From the NCBI GenBank assembly GCA_023230565.1, contig JALNXD010000053.1, forward strand, positions 1 to 19,014: a stretch of 19,014 nucleotides of DNA, in the 5' to 3' direction. A program made the translations under genes and the position numbers. Below the pieces are notes generated by a model. It searched no databases. It had not been told where the DNA came from and worked only from the letters and a program-made list of their open reading frames with translations. How positions within the stretch are numbered: the stretch's first letter is position 1; the number at the start of each line of letters is the position of its first letter. This DNA is from Syntrophales bacterium. GTDB lineage: Bacteria > Desulfobacterota > Syntrophia > Syntrophales > UBA2210. Below, one piece after another: positions 7,622 through 15,911 of this stretch.

Positions 7622-7998
7622 ACCCCCTCCTGGGTGTACTGAATATTTGGTAGCATAGGTTTTCCTTCATTTTAAATCCATAAGGGGAAAGACTGATTTT
7701 CAATGCCCGATGTACGTATTTTCTTGAAATTTGCGTGTGCGATAAAATTGCTTTTCTTATTCATACAAAATCCGCTTAACGGATTCCATCAGCCTGTCAA
7801 TAAGGAGAAAATGATATAAATCGCTGCGTACTCCACAAGCCGGCTCGAATCGGCATGACTGGCTTTTTGCAAAGCCGATCAAATATCATTTTTAAAAAGT
7901 GCAAATAAATGATACACGACGAACTTTTATGTGCGATATGCACCGGGATTAAAATCGAATCGAACCGCAGAATGCAGGCGAAAAAGGAGATTAAAGAC
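7622..7998. other. Divergent intergenic region with a small inverted repeat
   Basis: 377 bp separating the minus-strand sugar dehydrogenase from the plus-strand hydrolase, so promoters for both should lie here. It is AT-rich. It contains a perfect 6-bp inverted repeat AATCCG-cttaa-CGGATT at 7769-7785, a possible operator. The hydrolase reading frame is open back to an ATG at 7909, but that codon has no ribosome binding site. No RNA gene is recognised. Confidence 0.4.
7769..7785. promoter_or_regulatory. Short inverted repeat, possible operator
   Basis: AATCCG and CGGATT form a perfect 6-bp inverted repeat around a 5-bp centre, between two divergent genes. The position fits an operator, but no regulator gene is adjacent and a match of this size can arise by chance. 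Confidence 0.2.
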
Positions 7999-8838
7999 AT
8001 GAAGGCCGAACTGGTGACGATTAAAACGAAAGATGATGTACTGCTTCATGGTGCATTTTATGAGGGAAATCTTGAAACTGCTGTGATTGTCATGCACGGG
8101 TCGCAAATGAATTTTTATATGGGATTGGGTTCATTTTTGCCGTCTTTGATGGCGGAACAAGGCTATTCATGCCTGACGGCCAATTTCAGGGGGCATGATG
8201 TGGCGACGGCCCCTGACGGGTACTCGCGGAAAATAATCGGATCTATTTATGATTACTTTCCGGATTGCGTACTGGATATCGAGGCTCTTCTTGAATTTGT
8301 ACACATGAGGGGTTATAAGCGGATAATTCTCGTAGGGCACAGCCAGGGAGTGTTCAAAATCCTCTATGCACAGGGAAAACTTCAGGACAAAACCGTTGCA
8401 GGCATGGCGTTAGTGAGCCCTCCCCCTTCAGCAGCTGAAATGACCATATTTCTCGTTGGTGAAAAAGAATATGAGCGAGCTCTGGCCGAAGCCCGCCAGG
8501 CTGTTCAAAATAATAATCAGTACCAATTGATTGTTTCTCCGGCGCGGGGGAATCTTCCTTTCGTTTTTTCCGCGTTTACATATATTTCTTTTTGCGACAA
8601 TGAAATTCCTGTCGATGCGCGACATCTCTGCCGGCAGATAACAACTCCTCTTCTCGTCACACGAGGGACCCTCGATCTGCCGCCGGTAACGAAAGAACTG
8701 GTGGAATCCATCAAAGAAAACTGTCCGCGGCCTGATCGGTGCCGCCTTGTCGAATTGAAAGGCGCAAGTCATCTTTACAACGGGCATGAAAAGATTCTGT
8801 CAAAGACATTGATCGGTTGGATAGAGACTTTGAACTGA
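7999..8838 (+). CDS. Alpha/beta hydrolase
   Basis: A 279-aa cytoplasmic alpha/beta-hydrolase-fold protein. The nucleophile elbow is GHSQG at residues 113-117 (Ser115). The oxyanion region is MHGSQ near residue 32-36. The likely acid is Asp226 (GTLDLPP) and the likely base is His258 (GASHLY), in the expected order and spacing. No signal peptide or lipid-binding segment is seen. The closest general type is the serine aminopeptidase/esterase group (Hydrolase_4-like); the substrate cannot be assigned. The start at 7999 follows AAGGAG (7984-7989) at 9 bp. The frame extends back to 7909, but without a ribosome binding site. It is apparently monocistronic, with 261 bp to the Kelch gene downstream. 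Confidence 0.8.
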   Translation: MKAELVTIKTKDDVLLHGAFYEGNLETAVIVMHGSQMNFYMGLGSFLPSLMAEQGYSCLTANFRGHDVATAPDGYSRKIIGSIYDYFPDCVLDIEALLEFVHMRGYKRIILVGHSQGVFKILYAQGKLQDKTVAGMALVSPPPSAAEMTIFLVGEKEYERALAEARQAVQNNNQYQLIVSPARGNLPFVFSAFTYISFCDNEIPVDARHLCRQITTPLLVTRGTLDLPPVTKELVESIKENCPRPDRCRLVELKGASHLYNGHEKILSKTLIGWIETLN

Positions 8839-8950
8839 AAAAAACGATTTGTATCTTCATTTTCAGAAGTGAATGAGGGCATCATTCCTGGGCTCTGCAA
8901 AGATATATCCTGATGTGCAGTACCGAGGATCAATTACCATACATTTTGAT

Positions 8951-8966
8951 TGTGAAGAATTTCACT
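8951..8966. promoter_or_regulatory. Candidate Crp/Fnr-family operator
   Basis: TGTGA-N6-TCACT at 8951-8966 matches the CRP consensus TGTGA-N6-TCACA at nine of ten defined positions. It lies 133 bp upstream of the Kelch gene, in a typical position for an activator site. No regulator gene is nearby, so this rests only on the sequence match. Confidence 0.35.
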
Positions 8967-8989
8967 GCGATAATTCACATTTCTCCTTT

Positions 8990-9006
8990 TTATTTCAATG
9001 AAATAA
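8990..9006. promoter_or_regulatory. 17-bp palindrome upstream of the Kelch gene
   Basis: TTATTTCA and TGAAATAA form a perfect 8-bp inverted repeat around one base, about 95 bp before the Kelch start codon and 23 bp after the Crp-like site. It may be an operator. The AT-rich context lowers its significance. Confidence 0.25.
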
Positions 9007-9099
9007 TAAGAGAATTGGTCTGACGTTCAATACGCGGTAATTTTTTCGATTTAGCAAAGGTTTTATATTAAAAAAATTATTGATTAAAAGAGGGGCTAG

Positions 9100-10119
9100 A
9101 TGAAAAATACTCTGATAGTTTTTTCACTCTTTTTCGTTCTCATTATAATTGCCCCTTCCGCGGTTGCCCAGACCGGGATATGGGAAACCTGTACTGCTGC
9201 GCCTACTGTGAGATGGGAAGCGGCCGGCGGGGTAATCGACGGCAAACTGTATGCGGCCGGTGGATCGGATGGTGCTAATTCGCTTGCGACCCTTGAGGTA
9301 TACGATCCCGCCACCGGCGTGTGGACGATAAAAAGCCCCATGCCTACCGCCCGAAACGGCGCAGGCGGCGCAGTGATCAATGGCAAATTGTATGTGGCGG
9401 GCGGCGAAATTACAAGAGATGGTATAAAAAGCAAAACGGCGGTTCTTGAAGCCTATGATCCCGTCACCGACACCTGGCAAACGAAAACCTCTATGGCGGT
9501 CGCGCGTTCGACGCCGGGAACTTCTGAAATTAACGGAAAACTGTTCGTGGCAGGAGGATGCACGGGGTATTGTGCACCGGTGACCAGCATTCTCGAAGTC
9601 TACGATCCTGCAACCGACACATGGGCAACGAAGGCGTCTATGCCCACCGGACGAGGCGGTACCGATACCGTCGCGGTGAACGGAATTCTGTTCATTATGG
9701 GAGGCTGCTGCGGATTTACAAGTTCTGAAACAGATTTGATGATACGAACAATCGAGGCCTATGATCCGGTCCTGAACAGCTGGACTTCAAGAACCCCGCA
9801 CGTGGTCGGATCGTCTAACGCAGCGGGGTCGATCAATGGAAGAATCTATGTAGCCAAATTTGAAGCCACTGAAGCTTACGACCCCGCCACCGACGCGTGG
9901 ACATCTCTTCCGCAAATGCCTACACCCAGGCGAATGGCGGTTGCCGGGGTCATAAACGGCACGCTGTATGTAGCCGGAGGGCATGACGGATTGTCGGGCT
10001 CGTCTGTTATGGAAGCATTCACCCCGTTCAATGGACTGCCGGGGGATGCCAATATTGACGGCACACTGGGGCTGGAGGACGTCATCCATATTCTTCAGAT
10101 ACTTTCGGGGATACGCTAG
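9100..10119 (+). CDS. Secreted Kelch-repeat beta-propeller with dockerin-like tail
   Basis: A 339-aa exported protein. The signal peptide (residues 1-24, cut after AVA|Q) is followed by six Kelch repeats. Each has the pattern NGKLYVAGG, then E-x-YDPxTxxW, then MPxxR, which predicts one six-bladed propeller. The fifth blade is short and lacks the double glycine (GRIYVAKFE). Blades three and four carry Gly-Cys-rich loops (GGCTGYC; GGCCGF) that could form disulfides. The last 25 residues (315-339) are one calcium-binding half of a type I dockerin, D-x-N-x-D-G-x5-D followed by a helix. This tail is common at the C-terminus of secreted deltaproteobacterial proteins and may anchor or sort the protein. 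GAGGGG precedes the ATG. Role unknown; cell-surface or periplasmic binding is likely. Confidence 0.85.
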   Translation: MKNTLIVFSLFFVLIIIAPSAVAQTGIWETCTAAPTVRWEAAGGVIDGKLYAAGGSDGANSLATLEVYDPATGVWTIKSPMPTARNGAGGAVINGKLYVAGGEITRDGIKSKTAVLEAYDPVTDTWQTKTSMAVARSTPGTSEINGKLFVAGGCTGYCAPVTSILEVYDPATDTWATKASMPTGRGGTDTVAVNGILFIMGGCCGFTSSETDLMIRTIEAYDPVLNSWTSRTPHVVGSSNAAGSINGRIYVAKFEATEAYDPATDAWTSLPQMPTPRRMAVAGVINGTLYVAGGHDGLSGSSVMEAFTPFNGLPGDANIDGTLGLEDVIHILQILSGIR

Positions 10120-10249
10120 CAATCGTTTCGGAACCGTCGTTGCCGCCTATAAAGGGCATGAGAAGTTTTTGTTGAAGGAGCCGATTACCGGTGCTAATCA
10201 TATCTGTAACCGATTGTCGGATTTACCATAAAGGTCAAGGAGATCTGCA

Positions 10250-10858
10250 ATGAGAAAAATGATCACCATAGTTGCAACGGCGGTGCTTTTATGCGCCGGG
10301 ACATATGCATACGCCGATCCACCGAATAAAGGCAGAGATGAGTCCCGGAAGCGCTGGCAGGAAACTGAGAGGGAGCAGCTGAAAGAGAGGCGCGAAGCTC
10401 AAAGGGAATATCGAAAGACTCGTGAGGAGGTGGAGCGGGAAGAGCGAAAGCGGTATGAAGAAAATCAGCGGGAAAGCCGGAAGCATCACGAGGAAATGCA
10501 GAGGGAAGCCCTAAAACATGAACAGGAGATGCAAAGACACTATTTCACCGGCGATCACCGCACATACATAGAGGGTTACTATTCGGATCTTTACCGTAAG
10601 GGCCACTGCCCTCCCGGTCTTCTGAAAAGAGGCGGCCGTTGCGTCCCCCCAGGGCATGCAAAAAGATGGGAGATAGGCCGTCCCTTACCGCGGGATGTCA
10701 TCTTCCATGATCTTCCCCCCATACTCATTGAACGTATGGGACCGCCCCCGGCCGGGCATCGTTTTGTGAGAGTAGCCGAGGATATTCTGCTCATTACGAC
10801 AGGGGTGGGAATGGTCGTAGACGCAATCGACGATTTGAACTGGCAACTGAAGCGTTGA
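10250..10858 (+). CDS. RcnB-like exported protein with charged helical region
   Basis: A 202-aa periplasmic protein. A signal peptide covers residues 1-22 (cut after AYA). Residues 27-102 are a highly charged Glu/Arg/Lys stretch expected to form a long single helix or coiled coil. The C-terminal part has CPPGLLKRGGRCVPPGHAKR (paired CPPG/VPPG), then IGRPLPRD and PPPAGHRFVRVAEDILLI. That tail resembles the C-terminus of RcnB, a periplasmic protein of nickel/cobalt balance in E. coli. The two cysteines flanking the loop could pair. No RcnA efflux gene is present, so a metal role is uncertain. AAGGAG lies upstream of the ATG. The gene follows the Kelch gene by 130 bp and ends at a strong terminator. 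Confidence 0.72.
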   Translation: MRKMITIVATAVLLCAGTYAYADPPNKGRDESRKRWQETEREQLKERREAQREYRKTREEVEREERKRYEENQRESRKHHEEMQREALKHEQEMQRHYFTGDHRTYIEGYYSDLYRKGHCPPGLLKRGGRCVPPGHAKRWEIGRPLPRDVIFHDLPPILIERMGPPPAGHRFVRVAEDILLITTGVGMVVDAIDDLNWQLKR

Positions 10859-10863
10859 CCTCC

Positions 10864-10901
10864 AGCGGTCCCTTCCGAGGAGCGGGACCGCTCTCTTTTT
10901 T
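10864..10901 (+). terminator. Rho-independent terminator
   Basis: A perfect 9-bp stem, AGCGGTCCC (10864-10872) with GGGACCGCT (10884-10892), has an 11-nt loop and is followed by CTCTTTTTT. It lies 5 bp after the RcnB-like stop codon. The T-run is only on the plus strand, so it serves the plus-strand gene; it abuts the stop codon of the converging MFS gene. Confidence 0.9.
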
Positions 10902-12228
10902 AATCATTCACCTTCTGGCGGCAGTATGTCTCGGTAGTAAAAAGTACGAGGACCGCCGCGAGAATCGATCCTGCGATCATCAGGCCGAAGGCGGACTGGT
11001 AGGCATCAAGGCCGTAGATTTTTATCCCCTTTTCCATAATTCCGCTCCAGTTCTTGTCCAGGACCCATCCCATAGCGGGCTGCAGCACCATAGGGCCGAT
11101 CATGGCCCCCATGTTGCAGACGCCGGACACAGTTCCGGTCAGTGAAGGGGGCACCGATTCCTTGACGAAGGCAAAACCGATGATCACGGTGCCCGAAGCG
11201 AATCCTACAATTGAGGCCAGGGCTATCAAGACCCAAACAGGCCACTGCGGCACAAACAGGATCATGCCCCAGCCTGCACAGGCGGCGAGACTGCCGGCTG
11301 CATAGAGAGGCTTCCTTCGGCCGATTCTGTCTGACATTGCACCAAGCACCGGTCCGCCAAAGGCCCAGGCAATCAGCAGGACGGAGGTTACAGCCGCGCT
11401 TCCGGCAGGGGAAAGATTGTAATGTGTCGACAAAAAGGGGACCCCCCAGAGTCCTGAAAAGGCCAATACCGGCCCGGCAACCCCGGCCGGGGCAAGGGAC
11501 AGCAGCCAGGTGTTTTTGTACCGGAACACCTTTAACAGCCCGGCAAGCAGAGAAGCGGCGGTGTGCGATTTGACACCGACAGAGGGGAGAAAGCCGGTGT
11601 ACCCTTTTTTGGACGGGTCATCCCGTACTATGAGCAAGATTGCAATGGCGACAACAAGGGACAGGACTGCCGAGGCAAGCATGACCGGTCGCCATCCGAA
11701 ATGGTCGACCATGATTCGCAGCGGCACTCCCGCCGAAACGGCGCCGATGACGCCGCAGAAAAGAGCCAAGCCGGTTGTCAGCGCATATTGCCTGGGCGGG
11801 AACCAGTTCATGGTGAGTTTCAGGAGCGCAACCCAGGCGACCCCTACTGCCCCCCCTATTAAAAGGCGGCCTGCATTGGCGAATATGATGGCAGGCGCCG
11901 CCGCAAAAAGCAGGGTGCCGATGCCGGCGGTGAAGGCGCCCGCGGTCAGGAGTTTCTTCGGTCCCCATGAATCGGCGAGAATTCCTGTGGGGATCTGCAT
12001 GGCGACATAGCTGTAAAAATAAAAGGCCGAAAGATTTCCCAGGGAGGCAGCGCCAATGCTGAAATCGGCCATAAGGTGGTCCGTCATGACCGCCGGCGCC
12101 ACACGCTGGTAGAAGCCGCTCAGGTAAAGGGCGGCCCCCAGGCCCCAGATGATCCAGGAAAGGCAGGGGGGCGGATATTCTCTACTGTCCATAAGTTCCG
12201 GTCGCCTCTTTCCGGATAATCTTTTCAT
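10900..12228 (-). CDS. Major facilitator superfamily transporter
   Basis: A 442-aa inner-membrane transporter with about 12 membrane helices. The MFS signature loop between helices 2 and 3 is seen as GILADSWGPKKLLTAG, and its counterpart in the second half as GAMSDRIGRRKPLYAAG. The opening helix (IWGLGAALYLSGFYQRVAPAVM) is typical of the subfamily of organic-anion and sugar-acid carriers. The substrate is not evident. The start is uncertain: the ATG at 12228 has a weak GGGA upstream; in-frame alternatives are an ATG at 12192 and longer readings to 12306 that start with GTG. The helical core begins about residue 24, so any of these would work. It is divergent from the YghO-type gene and convergent with the RcnB-like gene. 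Confidence 0.85.
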   Translation of the reverse strand: MKRLSGKRRPELMDSREYPPPCLSWIIWGLGAALYLSGFYQRVAPAVMTDHLMADFSIGAASLGNLSAFYFYSYVAMQIPTGILADSWGPKKLLTAGAFTAGIGTLLFAAAPAIIFANAGRLLIGGAVGVAWVALLKLTMNWFPPRQYALTTGLALFCGVIGAVSAGVPLRIMVDHFGWRPVMLASAVLSLVVAIAILLIVRDDPSKKGYTGFLPSVGVKSHTAASLLAGLLKVFRYKNTWLLSLAPAGVAGPVLAFSGLWGVPFLSTHYNLSPAGSAAVTSVLLIAWAFGGPVLGAMSDRIGRRKPLYAAGSLAACAGWGMILFVPQWPVWVLIALASIVGFASGTVIIGFAFVKESVPPSLTGTVSGVCNMGAMIGPMVLQPAMGWVLDKNWSGIMEKGIKIYGLDAYQSAFGLMIAGSILAAVLVLFTTETYCRQKVND

Positions 12229-12436
12229 GTTTTTTCCCATACGCTTTTTAAATTGTGCCCATGTTCTGGCAGCGGTGCATTCCTTCATGCTGCGCGGCCG
12301 GTTCACTTTTCATTGGACTGAAATAGCTGATCGGGAGTTCATTCTTTTCGCTTTTTTTAAACTGCCTGAAACCCTCTTAAATGAAATCACTTATCCGTAC
12401 AGGTGTCAATTTTAATTACAATAACGGATTTTAGGT

Positions 12437-12466
12437 TTGACAAAAATTTACAAAATGCTCTATTTT
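12437..12466 (+). promoter_or_regulatory. Sigma-70-type promoter for the YghO-like gene
   Basis: A perfect -35 TTGACA at 12437-12442 is followed after 18 bp by TATTTT at 12461-12466 (four of six matches to TATAAT). It lies about 60 bp before the ATG at 12524, in a very AT-rich stretch between the divergent MFS and YghO-type genes. Confidence 0.55.
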
Positions 12467-12523
12467 TTAATTCGTTTCTTTCTTTAAAATCTGTTCCGAT
12501 TTTATCTCTGCATGGGGTGATCT

Positions 12524-13657
12524 ATGGCGGCGGATATAGTTGTTAAACCGGTGAGTGATAAGAGCATGCTCAAGACCTTTGTTCTTTTTCCCTGGACTTC
12601 AGGCATATATAAAGATGATCCCGCATGGGTTCCTCCGATAATTTCCGGGCAGATGAAATTTCTGGGCAGGGAAAAGGGATATATTTATGATATAGGGGAA
12701 GTTGAACTTTTTATCGCGTATCTTGACGGCAAGCCGGTCGGGAGGATAAGCGCCCATATCAATCGTCTATATGAAAAAAAGTATGATCATGTTACCGGAT
12801 TTTTCGGCTTTTTTGAATCGATCCCCTCACAAAATGTAGCTGATGCCCTTTTCGGAAGCGCTGAAAACTGGTTAAATGACAGGGGCAAGACACGAATACA
12901 GGGCCCGCAGAGCTTTTCCATATACGATTCAGTCGGTTTTGATGTCGAAGGAAACGATATAACGCCCGTGGTGGGGCTGATGCATTTCAGACCCTACTAT
13001 AAGGAGCTTGCCGAAACCTACGGCTTCCGTAAATGTATTGACTGGTATTGTTACCTCGTCCGTGACATTGAAGATTATCAATCGTATCTCAGAGAAGTCA
13101 AACAAGACCTTATGAAGAATCAGAATATAACGTATACGACTCTGCAAAGAAAGGATATAAAACAAAGAGCACGTGAATTACATGAAATTTTTAATGTAGC
13201 CTGGGATGGAAACTGGGGGCATCTGCCTCTCACAGACAAGCAATTCGAAGTGTTTTTCAGGGAATTGAAAGAAGTAATTATCCCTGAACTCGCCATATTT
13301 GCTCACGATGGGAATAAAACTATAGGGTTTTGCATTTCAATAGCCGATGCAAACCTGGGACTTCAAATCCTGAACGGGCGACTGTATCCCTGGCGTCTTT
13401 TAAAAGCGCTGAAAGCGATACGGAGAAGTAAGAAAATCCGGACAATTGTCATGGGAGTGCTGCCCGAGTACCGGGGCCGCCATATAGATGATGTATTTTA
13501 TTTGAAAACAATAGAAACGGGAGTCGGAATGGGATTCAATGCGTCGGATTGTTCCCTCATTGTAGAGACCAATCGCAAGATGATACACGCAATTGAGGTA
13601 CTAAAAGCTGAAAATTATAAAACCTATCGCATTTTTGAAAAAGAAATTATGGTATAA
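12524..13657 (+). CDS. YghO-type GNAT-fold protein, possible N-acyltransferase
   Basis: A 377-aa cytoplasmic protein matching the long GNAT-fold family that includes E. coli YghO. Recognisable segments are the early DDPAWVPP (residues 27-34), LFIAYLDGKPVGRISAHIN (central GNAT strand pair) and HVTGFFGFFES, then IQGPQSFS and a C-terminal VMGVLPEYRGRHIDDVF, where YRGRHID replaces the usual acetyl-CoA loop. From memory, bacterial ceramide synthases (N-acyltransferases of sphingolipid synthesis) are also GNAT-like; I have not checked kinship with this protein. It has its own promoter at 12437-12466 and a GGGGTGAT ribosome binding site. Its last 34 bp overlap the end of the PAP2 gene on the other strand. 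Confidence 0.7.
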   Translation: MAADIVVKPVSDKSMLKTFVLFPWTSGIYKDDPAWVPPIISGQMKFLGREKGYIYDIGEVELFIAYLDGKPVGRISAHINRLYEKKYDHVTGFFGFFESIPSQNVADALFGSAENWLNDRGKTRIQGPQSFSIYDSVGFDVEGNDITPVVGLMHFRPYYKELAETYGFRKCIDWYCYLVRDIEDYQSYLREVKQDLMKNQNITYTTLQRKDIKQRARELHEIFNVAWDGNWGHLPLTDKQFEVFFRELKEVIIPELAIFAHDGNKTIGFCISIADANLGLQILNGRLYPWRLLKALKAIRRSKKIRTIVMGVLPEYRGRHIDDVFYLKTIETGVGMGFNASDCSLIVETNRKMIHAIEVLKAENYKTYRIFEKEIMV

Positions 13658-14541
13658 GGACCCGCAGCCTGAACAGGAAATTTTTCTATGGCTGGAAATG
13701 CGAATAAAAAGAGAAAGGCAAGAAAAATACCTGCAATAATATCTACGAAATAGTGATAGCGAAGATATACGGTTGAAAATACAAGAAACAGGGTCCATGG
13801 TATTGCTATTCGCGAGAATCCTCTTTCATACCGCAGCGCCAGAAATACGGTCATTAAGCTGAGCATTGTATGGCCGCTGGGACAGCAGTCTCTCATAACA
13901 CCTGTTGCATCGTCTAGCATTGAACGAATAAATCCGAAACTCCAGAGACCTGTAAGTTCAATATTCTGAAGGTCTGCCAGTGTATATCGGGGGCCTACTG
14001 CCGGTGTCAGGAAATACCCCGCATATGAGATATAAAAGCCGATGATTATGACAGAGGCGGCTATATGAAAGGTTTTACGGCGTCCTTTCAAGTATAAAAA
14101 AAGGCAAAAAGAAAATGGAAGCAGGTAGAAACTTGCATATATAATCTGAAGAAATTCGGTTAATGCCGGAAAAGTCACTGATTCAAGAAGAACTGTGGGA
14201 TCTTGACCCGAAAAAAGAATTCGATCCACTTCAATGAGGAGATAATCGACATCTTTGGGGTTAATGAGTGGAACAAGACGCTTCAGCTCGAAATAGACAG
14301 TGATCAAGATGAGCAGAATATACCAGTCCCTGATAAGAATTATCAAAACTGTATTTCGCCTTTGATTCAAAAAAGCGATGAAAAAAATCATTGCCGAAAG
14401 AATCAGATTGAGAAAAAAAATGTCATAGAGTTCATAAAAAACCGGGGAAAAGATTATTGCGAGATTAAGGCCGGCAAGCATAAAAAGAGTGGCACCTTCT
14501 TCCAGTCTATATTTACATTGAACTGCAGGTGGCATTTTCAT
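13624..14541 (-). CDS. PAP2-superfamily membrane phosphotransferase (Aur1/inositolphosphotransferase-like)
   Basis: A 305-aa inner-membrane protein with about six or seven membrane helices. It has the PAP2 catalytic pattern in the form seen in Aur1-type lipid phosphotransferases: GPR at 183-185 (after FLTPAV), CPSGHT at 220-225 with His224, and RYHYFVD at 261-267 with His263 and Asp267. Such enzymes move phosphate head groups between lipids or hydrolyse lipid phosphates at the membrane surface. The start is uncertain: ATG at 14541 or 14535, both downstream of GGAG; a TTG reading to 14556 is less likely. It lies 86 bp downstream of dctM on the same strand and may be co-transcribed. Its last 34 bp overlap the end of the YghO-type gene. 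Substrate unknown. Confidence 0.78.
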   Translation of the reverse strand: MKMPPAVQCKYRLEEGATLFMLAGLNLAIIFSPVFYELYDIFFLNLILSAMIFFIAFLNQRRNTVLIILIRDWYILLILITVYFELKRLVPLINPKDVDYLLIEVDRILFSGQDPTVLLESVTFPALTEFLQIIYASFYLLPFSFCLFLYLKGRRKTFHIAASVIIIGFYISYAGYFLTPAVGPRYTLADLQNIELTGLWSFGFIRSMLDDATGVMRDCCPSGHTMLSLMTVFLALRYERGFSRIAIPWTLFLVFSTVYLRYHYFVDIIAGIFLAFLFLFAFPAIEKFPVQAAGPYTIISFSKMR

Positions 14542-14627
14542 CCGGCTCCATTTCAATTGGATCGTATTGAATTACTAACGTATTTAGAGTGAAAATTGCA
14601 AATGAAATAGCGTTCAAATGCAGCCTG

Positions 14628-15911
14628 CTACATTGCGAGCCTTGGAAGAAAGAGTGCGATATCAGGAAATATGATCAAAAGAATCGTGGTGAGAATAAGT
14701 ATCATGAGAAAGGGCGGAGCATGGCCGATAACTTCAAGGTATGGCCTTCTGAATATAAGCTGAGCGGTGAATATGTCGCATCCAAAGGGCGGGGTGGCCG
14801 AGCCGATAGCTGCCTGTAATGTAATAAGTGTCCCCAATAAAATTGGATCAACGCCCGCACCGACCACATACGGTGCAAAAACGGGGCTCAGAATAAAAAT
14901 AGCTACTATCGGGTCCACGAACATACAGGCGACAAAGTATACCACGACAACTATCGCAATTACCCGAAGCATGGAAGGGTCGGTGCCGAAAAGCGGCGGC
15001 AGGAGCTTTCCCGGTATCTGGAGAAAACCTATCAAAAATGAGAATGCCTGGCCTGCTCCGACTAAAATAAATACTACGCCGGTGATTACGCCTGTCTGAA
15101 GAAATGCTTTCATCAGGCTATGCAGTGTCAGTGATTTATAAACGAGTGTTTCAAGTATCACGGCATACAATACAGCTGCGGCTGCCGCTTCAGTCGGACT
15201 GAGAAGTCCCGTATAAATGCCGCCCACAATTATAAGGGGAAACCCCATTACCGGCAGGCCTTCAAAAAAGGCAGAAAGTCGTTCAGACCTGCGTGCGCGG
15301 GGAAGGACCGGAATACGTTTGATTTTTGAATATATGTAACAATAAAGCGAAAACAAAAACAGAATCATCAGACCTGGGAGTATGCCTGCCAGAAACAGCA
15401 TTCCTATGGACGTGTTAGTTGCGACCCCATATACGATAAAACCGATACTGGGAGGAATGAGAAAAGCAATATCGCTGGCATTTATAATGAGTCCAAGCGT
15501 AAAGGGGCTTTTATAGCCGCTTTCGAGAAGCATAGGGCGCATTGTGCCACCGATTGCAGCTACAGTCGCCTGGGTGGAACCGGAAACCGCGCCGAAAAGT
15601 GTGCAGCCTGCAGTGGTAGTTATCGCCAAACCTCCCGGCAGGTGGCCTATGAAAGCTTTCAGCATACGGATCAGACGTCCGGCTGATTCGCCTGATGTTA
15701 TAATGCCGGCCGACAAGACGAACATTGGTACGCAGACTAATGAAGGCTGCGTTATACCGGTAATTACCTGCTGAACCATTGTAAGCAGCATAGTGCCGGC
15801 CATATCAGGCATATAAATGCAAAGATACAGGATTATTGAACCGAACAGTGTAATCATAAAGGGGAACCCGAACAGAAGCATTACTATGAGGGAAATGCCG
15901 AATACTTTCAT
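14628..15911 (-). CDS. dctM: TRAP transporter large permease subunit
   Basis: A 427-aa, roughly 12-helix membrane subunit of a TRAP transporter, which imports organic acids or similar solutes using an ion gradient together with a periplasmic binding protein. Family marks include FVLSAGIITSGESAGRL, the AITTTAGCTLFGAVSGSTQATVAAIGG segment near residue 100-122, and ASDIAFLIPPSIGFIVYGV. The last third contains FGCDIF and HAPPF, typical of DctM C-termini. The ATG overlaps the dctQ stop as ATGA (15908-15911), with AGGAAGGG just upstream, so the two subunits are translationally coupled. Length and topology are normal. The solute cannot be told without the binding protein, which is missing here. Confidence 0.92.
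   Translation of the reverse strand: MKVFGISLIVMLLFGFPFMITLFGSIILYLCIYMPDMAGTMLLTMVQQVITGITQPSLVCVPMFVLSAGIITSGESAGRLIRMLKAFIGHLPGGLAITTTAGCTLFGAVSGSTQATVAAIGGTMRPMLLESGYKSPFTLGLIINASDIAFLIPPSIGFIVYGVATNTSIGMLFLAGILPGLMILFLFSLYCYIYSKIKRIPVLPRARRSERLSAFFEGLPVMGFPLIIVGGIYTGLLSPTEAAAAAVLYAVILETLVYKSLTLHSLMKAFLQTGVITGVVFILVGAGQAFSFLIGFLQIPGKLLPPLFGTDPSMLRVIAIVVVVYFVACMFVDPIVAIFILSPVFAPYVVGAGVDPILLGTLITLQAAIGSATPPFGCDIFTAQLIFRRPYLEVIGHAPPFLMILILTTILLIIFPDIALFLPRLAM

Noticed and set aside
7840..7868. Hairpin-like AAGCCGG...GGCTTTTT as a terminator before the hydrolase gene
   Set aside because: The stem is short and mismatched, and no gene on the plus strand ends upstream of it.
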